Shown here: in pieces, positions 8,501 through 12,696 of the stretch
Numbering within the stretch: the first letter of the stretch is position 1
Layout: each line of letters begins with the position of its first letter
From: Deltaproteobacteria bacterium
Lineage (GTDB): Bacteria; Bdellovibrionota; FAC87; UBA2466
NCBI GenBank assembly: GCA_013205415.1
Contig: JABMMY010000207.1
Location: forward strand, 1 to 12,696
Direction: 5' to 3'
DNA: 12,696 bases
Program-made: the position numbers and the translations under genes
Notes under the pieces: generated by a model
Told to the model about the DNA's origin: nothing
What the model saw: only the letters and a program-made list of their open reading frames with translations
Database searches by the model: none

Positions 8501-8691
8501 TTAAGACTAGGCTCTTTGATCGTAAGTTTTTTTCCACGCAAACTTACCCTTGGGCTTTGGTAAGCTAGTTTTGATTCCGGAGCTGCAGGTGTCGCCGGTT
8601 TATAGGGCAAATTAAAATTTTCATAGTCCTTGTCGGCTGCCATAGCCACTAAGGGTAACCAGATTAAAATTTTTGTAATATTAGTTAACAC
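5548..8691 (-). CDS. gltD: Large exported TPR protein, GltD/AgnA-like
   Basis: About 1047 residues from the chosen start. A signal peptide (about 1-18, AMA then ADK) is followed by a Pro/Ala-rich stretch. Then come many TPR or TPR-like helical pairs over roughly 60-820, with strong ones near 170-290, 440-520, 600-650 and 700-790. A Lys/Glu-rich helical C-terminus without clear repeats follows. Length and layout fit AgnA/GltD, the large periplasmic TPR protein of the gliding complex. Start choice: the frame is open to an ATG at 8730, which would put extra charged residues before the signal. An ATG at 8697 has GGAG only one base away. GTG at 8691 has GGAG seven bases upstream and gives a compact signal peptide, so it is preferred. 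It overlaps the end of the GltC-like gene by 11 bp and the GltE-like start by 4 bp. Confidence 0.85.
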   Translation of the reverse strand: MLTNITKILIWLPLVAMAADKDYENFNLPYKPATPAAPESKLAYQSPRVSLRGKKLTIKEPSLNHQLFVFAKEAFITEKRDEAIKLLRQEMDSGLKANRDNMLLRLGQLYAEKYMELSYRENEYFSQQLQLHEKKKETDPKAVSPRLDNGRSQKYLAEALGIFYGLEKEFPKHPKMDEVIFFIGFVELEAGNLKKGSAYLERVIKSYPNSRKWSEAVLYVGDYYFDNHQFKAAAVRYQMLFSKSSSLRDYAEYKLAWCELNIGDPKKALRSMKKLVERLDKNTEPGKFNLRDQALKDLVLFYGEAESVDDAVAFFTEMQSKEKALSNLRLIADIFRSKAKDEAAIRAYTKLIEEFPDGLDAPNLYLGLYESQARMGKAPAATKTLLSALDKFGENSEWANKFPEDKTQERKSAFDTVAGEAAKAAFFHHNAAQKSANRGHYDYALKIYAGIQKNFPGFQDRKKIAFFQGEALFNLEKWLEASKSYMVAARMAPKDKMSSESVYNALLALDKLTAAGAKLDRYNKTEQKTVDQTPEEIPAAEANFIEVSEYYVKEYPTGDRVVDVQFRMASIYYRRHHFDEAQAAFKNIALKYPAHRSATTAAHIVLDIDNIKKDYTSLTSHAQEFTAIKGLGDVQFRNELNTIVGEIDFKQIETFEAKKEWSQAGLNYLKFYEGNSKGPLAEKALYNSYVSYQKQGDLEKTSESAKLFLVKFPKSEYSGKIMLNLAQESEKQYDFETAQKQYQDFYKKFPEDKEAKKALYNAAVYAELLEYNKLALQLYDTYLKEGNPSGKETKAIEISKAKLFKKEKEMNKAAAIYLKLTKDSKSAAERMEILGELAKSFEKAGMSEKIGSVVLEIKKIAQANKRVVPTGHAAFFLGASYFKEVDKERKKYDAIKLRFPEADLLVLMKKKLKALSKLSKTYDDEIERGVPEWGIAALYEKSTAYETYVSQFRSLKIPSRYKPEEKTEAEAGLKQIDTTQIAPLEKKAQEILSVCAERASQFHVITDYAKKCRDKAKKIEGQFEPTGISPQPSYWSTKGPKEGSVNE

Positions 8692-10141
8692 AAGCATTCT
8701 CCGTCGTATAAACGTAGGTTCCCATTTCATCTTCCCAATACTCGCCGGTAAATGGCCAGAAGTGATATCCGGCAGCCACCGATGTCTCTACGTCGGTAAT
8801 TCGCTTGGGGGGGAGTCCTTTTTGCCCTTCGATCATCTCCTTTTCACCCGTTACAATTTCTACCTTTAGATAATTGGCCTGCTCTCTTTGATCTAGAAGA
8901 TCAGAAAGTTTTTTTCGGTGAATTTTTTGAAGTGTGATTCCCATTTCATTGCCCAAATTTTTCTGAGCATCATCAATTAAATTAATCATATTATTAATCT
9001 GAGAATTTTTGGGAAAGCGAGCCAGGTTGGCTCGTTCCATCTTGAGTGTATTTAACGTTTTTACATCACGACTCATTCCAGCATCTCTTTTGACGTAATT
9101 TAAGAATGCGAGGTTAATTCCTTTTCCCTCCGAAAAAGCACGATAGAAAGCATCCCCAGATCCTAAGGAGGAGGTCTCTTGCTGCATCCCCCGAATAATG
9201 GGATCGTAGGTTTTAAAAAACTGATTGAGTGTTCGTTTCATCTCTTCATACTTACAAAGTGAAAAAAGAATCGTAGCTTTTAATACATAAGATTCTCCTA
9301 CGAGGTCCTCTCTATAAAATGGAGATAGGACAGTATGAAGATTTCCCAACGATACGGTGGTGTCGTTTACTCTCATTAGCGGCCAACTGGCCTCCTGTAA
9401 TACCGTTAACCAATGGGGAGAGGAACTTACAAATTGCGAGTAGAGCTCAATCGATTTTTCTATATTTCCCATGGTGTAGGCTGTTCTTGCTAGGTTAAGA
9501 CGCGCCAGTTCCTGTTGTGGAAATAGATCTCTTTTTCCACGAGACATATCGAGTAGTTTTCCGAAGTAGAAATTAGCCTCTTTGTAATCCTTTTTTTTCG
9601 TTGAAATAATACCTAAGAACATTAAGGCTTTGTCGTAAAACTGGCTTTCGGGAGCCACCGATTTAAGGTGACTAAGAGCCGAATCGGTTTGCCCGATATC
9701 AAAGTGATAAACTCCCTGCGCATAATGAGCAATGCCCGCTACTGAACCGGGGATAAAGCCCGCGGGAAGTTTGTCGATTATCCTTCCCAGTTTTTCTATC
9801 ATGTTTAATCTGTCGGAAATAACTGCAGCATTTTTAATCGATTTTTCATAAAGCTCGCGACTTTTATCATCGGCAGCTAATAGGACATTTCTAAATGCGA
9901 TGTAACTAGAAAAGTAGAGTCCCTGCTCAAATAGGGCTAGACCTTCATAATAGTAGGCCCTATTTTTTTGTGCGGAGTCTGTCGAGCTGGATATGACCTG
10001 AGTAAAAATCTCTATGGCCCGCTCGTAATTTCCACCTTCAAATTGTTTTTTTCCAGACTCAAAGGTGGAGTTCCCAGGCCCGGCTCCCCAGAGAAATGTG
10101 GGTAGAAGGAGAATCCAGAAGGAAAACTTGATCTGTTTCAT
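8681..10141 (-). CDS. gltC: Exported TPR protein with aromatic C-terminal signature, GltC-like
   Basis: 486 residues. The signal peptide (about 1-19, cut near LWG-AGPG) leads to TPR pairs at about 24-90 (including GGNYERAIEIF) and 135-245. A longer helical region follows. The C-terminal tail (about 462-484) reads GYHFWPFTGEYWEDEMGTY and ends with a Cys two residues before the last residue. That aromatic, acidic tail (WPF.GEYW.DE) is what I recall from GltC-type proteins of Myxococcota and relatives, and it suggests a conserved docking end. GltC is a periplasmic or outer-membrane-associated partner of the GltA/GltB barrels in M. xanthus, consistent with the barrel gene 38 bp upstream here. Start: ATG at 10141 with AAGG eight bases upstream. 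It overlaps the next gene. Confidence 0.82.
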   Translation of the reverse strand: MKQIKFSFWILLLPTFLWGAGPGNSTFESGKKQFEGGNYERAIEIFTQVISSSTDSAQKNRAYYYEGLALFEQGLYFSSYIAFRNVLLAADDKSRELYEKSIKNAAVISDRLNMIEKLGRIIDKLPAGFIPGSVAGIAHYAQGVYHFDIGQTDSALSHLKSVAPESQFYDKALMFLGIISTKKKDYKEANFYFGKLLDMSRGKRDLFPQQELARLNLARTAYTMGNIEKSIELYSQFVSSSPHWLTVLQEASWPLMRVNDTTVSLGNLHTVLSPFYREDLVGESYVLKATILFSLCKYEEMKRTLNQFFKTYDPIIRGMQQETSSLGSGDAFYRAFSEGKGINLAFLNYVKRDAGMSRDVKTLNTLKMERANLARFPKNSQINNMINLIDDAQKNLGNEMGITLQKIHRKKLSDLLDQREQANYLKVEIVTGEKEMIEGQKGLPPKRITDVETSVAAGYHFWPFTGEYWEDEMGTYVYTTENACVN

Positions 10142-10179
10142 AGTCGTATCCTTGAGAGAGGGTATTAAATTAAAAATTA

Positions 10180-10866
10180 TTATCGCGGCATTTTGGGAAG
10201 CCAGAAACTTAAAGCGAGTGTCATGGCATAGTTATTTCTTAGTTCATTATTGCCATCACGTTTTTTCTCGTTGTAAATATAATCTCTAAATTCCAACCGC
10301 ATAGAAAACCATTCTGTAAAAAAAACCCGTAAGCCTAGGCCAGGATAACCGGCAAGATAGGAATTGGTTTCTGTTTTTGCAACCCCAAGTCCTAAGGAAA
10401 AATAGGGTTCCACGTAAGCGAGCCATCTTGAGAAGGTTGAGACCTTTCCATAAAAAGGGGTCAACTGCACTCCCGCGGTCATAAAATAGATTAATTTTTG
10501 ATAATCAAGAAAGATTTTTGTCCCTGAAGAATTGTCATTAATATCACTTAAAAAAGAGCTGAAAAAATTCTTGTTATAGGAAAAGTCAAAAAGTTCCAAG
10601 CCCAACCAGTCATTGGCATGTAAGGTGTAGCTTGCTGAACCCAATAGAGTTCTGCGATAGGTTCCAAAGGGAACTCCTCCAAACCCTACGGGAGAAAATT
10701 CATGTCGCCAGTTTTTTCGGGTAAATTTTCTTTGGACAACTACCACCTCTTCATTAGGAATAGCCCCAATTTCTTGAAGTTGTTTCTCGATCACATTTTC
10801 ATCTGCTGCCCAAAGTAAATTAGAAACCATGGCCAAGCTGAGTATCTTAAGAAGAAGCATTTTCAT
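10180..10866 (-). CDS. Outer-membrane beta-barrel protein, GltA/GltB-like
   Basis: 228 residues from the ATG at 10866. A signal peptide covers 1-20 (LLWA then ADEN). Mature residues 45-225 alternate in the manner of beta strands with many aromatic residues and Gly turns, for example 76-100, 118-136, 147-165 and 174-196. The strand hairpin with TPFYGK (136-141) and LEFRDY (191-196) matches my recollection of the Myxococcus-type outer-membrane barrel family that includes GltA and GltB. It cannot be assigned to one of the two. A TTG at 10878 extends the frame by four codons. The ATG is preferred because it begins a clean MKMLLLK signal and has GGAA about seven bases upstream. It is the first gene of the minus-strand operon and probably provides the outer-membrane anchor. 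Confidence 0.82.
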   Translation of the reverse strand: MKMLLLKILSLAMVSNLLWAADENVIEKQLQEIGAIPNEEVVVVQRKFTRKNWRHEFSPVGFGGVPFGTYRRTLLGSASYTLHANDWLGLELFDFSYNKNFFSSFLSDINDNSSGTKIFLDYQKLIYFMTAGVQLTPFYGKVSTFSRWLAYVEPYFSLGLGVAKTETNSYLAGYPGLGLRVFFTEWFSMRLEFRDYIYNEKKRDGNNELRNNYAMTLALSFWLPKMPR

Positions 10867-10878
10867 GATGGTTTCCAA

Positions 10879-10997
10879 AAAAGAAAACTTTTAAGTCAGC
10901 AACTTAATCAGGTTGAGGACTAAAAATTTTATTGTGGTTCTTAGCTTTTATTATATGGTAACTTTCTAATATTCGCTACGAAGACGAGAGGTAATAT
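10879..10997. promoter_or_regulatory. Divergent promoter region between the Glt-like operon and ilvE
   Basis: AT-rich spacer carrying the 5' ends of two oppositely transcribed units. On the minus strand a perfect TATAAT sits at 10955-10950. The -35 position 17 bp upstream holds TAGCGA (three of six consensus bases), giving a leader of about 75 bases to the operon. On the plus strand a good ribosome-binding site, GAGAGGT (10986-10992), precedes ilvE. Candidate plus-strand hexamers (TTGTGG 10932-10937, TATATG 10952-10957, TCTAAT 10965-10970) are not well spaced, so no plus promoter is fixed. Confidence 0.5.
10950..10955 (-). promoter_or_regulatory. Candidate -10 box for the Glt-like operon
   Basis: Exact TATAAT on the minus strand, 84 bp from the preferred start codon of the beta-barrel gene. 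The paired -35 (TAGCGA, 10978-10973) is weak, so an activator or an alternative sigma factor could be involved. A sequence match in AT-rich DNA is only suggestive. Confidence 0.4.
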
Positions 10998-11927
10998 ATG
11001 GCAGATACTACTGTCGCAGATAGTCAATACTTATGGATGGACGGAGAAATAACTCCCTATGCCAAATCTACAGTTCACGTTTTGTCGCATAGCCTCCATT
11101 ACGGAGGCGCTGTCTTTGAAGGGCTTCGGGCCTATTCTAGTAAATTAGGAATCGGACTTTTTCGACCCGAAGACCATTTTGGTAGGTTTTTGGATTCCAT
11201 ACGAGTCATGGGTTATTGCATTCCTTATTCTTCAAAAGATCTGACTAAAGCCTCCCATGAATTAATTTTGGAAAATGGATTCACATCCTGTTACGTCAGA
11301 CCCATTGCTTACATCAATGATACGGTTAGGGGGCTCAAACTCCCTGAAACCCCCAAGGTTCATACGGCCATAGCAGTTTGGGCCTGGGGAAAATATATGG
11401 GAGATGAAGGTCATCTTAAAGGGGTAAAGGTAAAAACCTCTACTTTTAGAAGAGCCGATATTTCCTCCTCTCTCCCTCTTGCAAAAATTTCAGGGGCCTA
11501 TGTAACCTCTGTTTTAGCTAGAAGAGAGGCCACTTTAGAGGGATTTGATGAAGCGATTTTATTAGACCCGCATGGTTTTGTAGCTGAAGGATCGGGCGAG
11601 AATATTTTTATTGTAAAAAACAATGAAATTATCACTCCATCGGTGGGTTACATCTTGCCGGGAATCACTAGAGATTCTGTGATTAAAATTGCAAAGGAGT
11701 TGGGAATTTCAATAAAAGAGGAGAATATCACTCGAAATCAGCTGTATGTGGCAGATGAGGTATTTTTTACGGGAACGGCAGTGGAGGTCACTCCTATTCG
11801 AGAGATTGACCATCACCAAATTGGAGATGGTTTACCCGGACCGATCACTCAAAAGATTAAAGATCTCTTTTTTAAATGTACTCAAGGAGAGATCGAAAAA
11901 TTTAAGGACTGGGTAGATTTTTCTTAA
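10998..11927 (+). CDS. ilvE: Branched-chain amino acid aminotransferase
   Basis: 309 residues, full length for the class IV PLP aminotransferase family and readily aligned by eye with E. coli IlvE. It interconverts valine, leucine and isoleucine with their 2-oxo acids using glutamate/2-oxoglutarate, in the cytoplasm. Visible hallmarks: HALHYG-type motif (HSLHYGGAVFEGLR, 31-44), the arginine in YVRPIAY (101), the PLP-binding lysine Lys163 in LAKISGAY, EGSGENIF (197-204), LPGITRD (220-226) and FFTGTAVEVTP (256-266). Start: ATG at 10998 with GAGAGG spaced normally. It is transcribed away from the Glt-like operon. A 146-bp gap separates it from thrS. No terminator is evident: the six-base stem around the stop codon (11915-11931) lacks a T run. 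Confidence 0.96.
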   Translation: MADTTVADSQYLWMDGEITPYAKSTVHVLSHSLHYGGAVFEGLRAYSSKLGIGLFRPEDHFGRFLDSIRVMGYCIPYSSKDLTKASHELILENGFTSCYVRPIAYINDTVRGLKLPETPKVHTAIAVWAWGKYMGDEGHLKGVKVKTSTFRRADISSSLPLAKISGAYVTSVLARREATLEGFDEAILLDPHGFVAEGSGENIFIVKNNEIITPSVGYILPGITRDSVIKIAKELGISIKEENITRNQLYVADEVFFTGTAVEVTPIREIDHHQIGDGLPGPITQKIKDLFFKCTQGEIEKFKDWVDFS

Positions 11928-12073
11928 ATCTCTATTCCGCTTGATCTTTAGCCCCCTTTGGATATACATTTAATTTCAATGTTATTTGTATTTGTATCTA
12001 CCCATTTCACAGGCGCCAGTCTTCAAGAATCCGGACTAGACTTTATGACTTCAGCCCTCAAATTTTCCGACTC
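11928..12073 (+). promoter_or_regulatory. ilvE-thrS intergenic region with a weak promoter candidate
   Basis: TTGATC (11941-11946) and TATACA (11963-11968), spaced 16 bp, match four of six consensus bases each and could drive thrS. No T-box stem series, tRNA-like hairpin or clear terminator is visible. The bases just before the thrS ATG are pyrimidine-rich and contain no Shine-Dalgarno motif, which is unusual next to the good sites of the neighbouring genes. Confidence 0.3.
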
Positions 12074-12077
12074 ATGA
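11979..12077 (+). CDS. Possible 32-codon leader ORF overlapping the thrS start
   Basis: An ATG frame of 32 codons starts with MLFVFVSTHF, ends in KFSDS, and stops with TGA inside ATGA, so its stop overlaps the thrS ATG. It has no clear ribosome-binding site (GGAT lies about 15 bases upstream). It contains three threonine codons, not a run, so it is not a classic attenuation peptide. The geometry fits translational coupling to thrS, which itself lacks a Shine-Dalgarno. It may also be a chance frame. Confidence 0.25.
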   Translation: MLFVFVSTHFTGASLQESGLDFMTSALKFSDS

Positions 12078-12696
12078 AATCAATTGCTATTACCTTACCA
12101 GACGGTTCAAAGCGTACTTTTGAGGGTTCGATAACTGCTCAACAGGTGGCTGCTGGTATTGGGCGTCGTCTTGAAGAGGCCGCTGTGGCTGCAAAGCTTA
12201 ATGGTACCGTCATTGATCTTACAAAAACTTTAGAATCCGATTGTGAACTGGCTATCATTACTCGCGATAGTAAAGAGGGATTAGAGGTCATTCGTCACTC
12301 AACAGCCCATCTTTTAGCTCAGGCAATTAAAGAACTTTTCCCCTCCGCGCAGATAACCATTGGTCCAGTGATTGAGGACGGTTTTTTTTACGACATCGAT
12401 TGTCCTAAGCAACTCACCCAAGAAGACCTGCCTATCATTGAAAAAAAGATGGCTGAAATTGCTGGAAAGAAACTCGATGTTCATCGCCAAGAGATCGAAC
12501 GAAATGAGGCGATCAAGCTTTTTAAAGGGATGAATGAGCACTATAAAGCCGAGCTGATTGAAGGGTTACCTCAAGGTGAGGTGGTAAGTGCTTATAAGCA
12601 GGGGGACTTTATAGATCTCTGCCGGGGACCTCACGTTCCTAACACATCTCGTCTTGGAAAATTTAAACTTCTATCTGTCGCTGGTGCGTATTGGCG
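12074..12696 (+). CDS. thrS: Threonyl-tRNA synthetase, 5' part cut by the window end
   Basis: 207 complete codons of a protein normally about 640 residues long; the frame is open to the window edge. The TGS domain is at about 1-62 (ITLPDGS at 6-12). It is followed by the editing domain with HSTAH (His75, His79), the IGPVI..GFFYD segment (96-107) and DLCRGPHVPN (181-190; Cys183, His187). These residues form the zinc-less site that removes mischarged serine from tRNA-Thr. The stretch matches E. coli ThrS closely to SVAGAYW at the edge. The catalytic class II core and anticodon-binding domain lie outside the window. The ATG at 12074 gives the usual family N-terminus, but no Shine-Dalgarno precedes it. 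A short upstream frame overlaps it as ATGA. Confidence 0.96.
   Translation, partial: MKSIAITLPDGSKRTFEGSITAQQVAAGIGRRLEEAAVAAKLNGTVIDLTKTLESDCELAIITRDSKEGLEVIRHSTAHLLAQAIKELFPSAQITIGPVIEDGFFYDIDCPKQLTQEDLPIIEKKMAEIAGKKLDVHRQEIERNEAIKLFKGMNEHYKAELIEGLPQGEVVSAYKQGDFIDLCRGPHVPNTSRLGKFKLLSVAGAYW

Noticed and set aside
11915..11931. Six-base inverted repeat around the ilvE stop codon as a terminator
   Set aside because: The stem is AT-rich and weak (AGATTT / AAATCT) with no following T run, and it includes the stop codon.
4276..12073. Similar 30-base stretches at 4276-4304 and 12044-12073 sharing TATGACTTCAGC
   Set aside because: A 12-base match is expected by chance in a window of this size. 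The flanking similarity needs several gaps, and one copy lies inside a coding region on the other strand.
12314..12541. 75-codon minus-strand frame inside thrS
   Set aside because: It is antisense to a well-supported thrS coding region, with no independent evidence.

Overview
The window looks like a chromosome segment from a low-GC, Gram-negative predator-type bacterium of the Bdellovibrionota/Myxococcota kind. This placement is inferred from gene content. The evidence is a run of exported TPR proteins, a Myxococcus-type outer-membrane beta-barrel and an FHA protein with an AgmX/PglI-type C-terminal domain, flanked by ordinary housekeeping genes (ilvE, thrS). No rRNA, tRNA, CRISPR array, transposase or integrase was seen.

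Layout: (1) 1-266 is a non-coding leader with a 14-bp inverted repeat just upstream of the first gene. (2) 267-2036 (+) encodes an unrecognised exported coiled-coil protein with a long Ser/Asn/Pro-rich tail. It runs convergently into the next gene, and the two stop codons overlap. (3) 10866 down to 2033 (-) is a tightly packed six-gene operon. In transcription order it encodes an outer-membrane beta-barrel (GltA/GltB-like), an exported TPR protein with an aromatic C-terminal signature (GltC-like), a very large exported TPR protein (GltD/AgnA-like), a TPR lipoprotein (GltE/AglT-like), a small exported protein of unknown function, and an inner-membrane FHA/TonB-like protein (GltG/PglI-like). (4) 10998-11927 (+) is ilvE, divergent from the operon across a 119-131 bp AT-rich promoter region. 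(5) 12074 to the window end (+) is the 5' part of thrS, whose ATG overlaps the stop of a 32-codon upstream reading frame.

In Myxococcus xanthus, proteins of these families form the Glt envelope-spanning machinery that links a cytoplasmic/inner-membrane motor (AglRQS, MotAB/ExbBD-like) through the periplasm to the outer membrane for gliding. Here the outer-membrane/periplasmic part (GltA/B, GltC) and the periplasmic/inner-membrane part (GltD, GltE, GltG) sit in one operon. The natural reading is a trans-envelope complex: beta-barrel in the outer membrane, TPR proteins in the periplasm, and the FHA/TonB-like protein crossing the inner membrane and sensing a phospho-signal inside the cell. The motor genes, GltH/I/J and GltF are not in the window. 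Functional assignments are by remembered family features, since no database search was possible.
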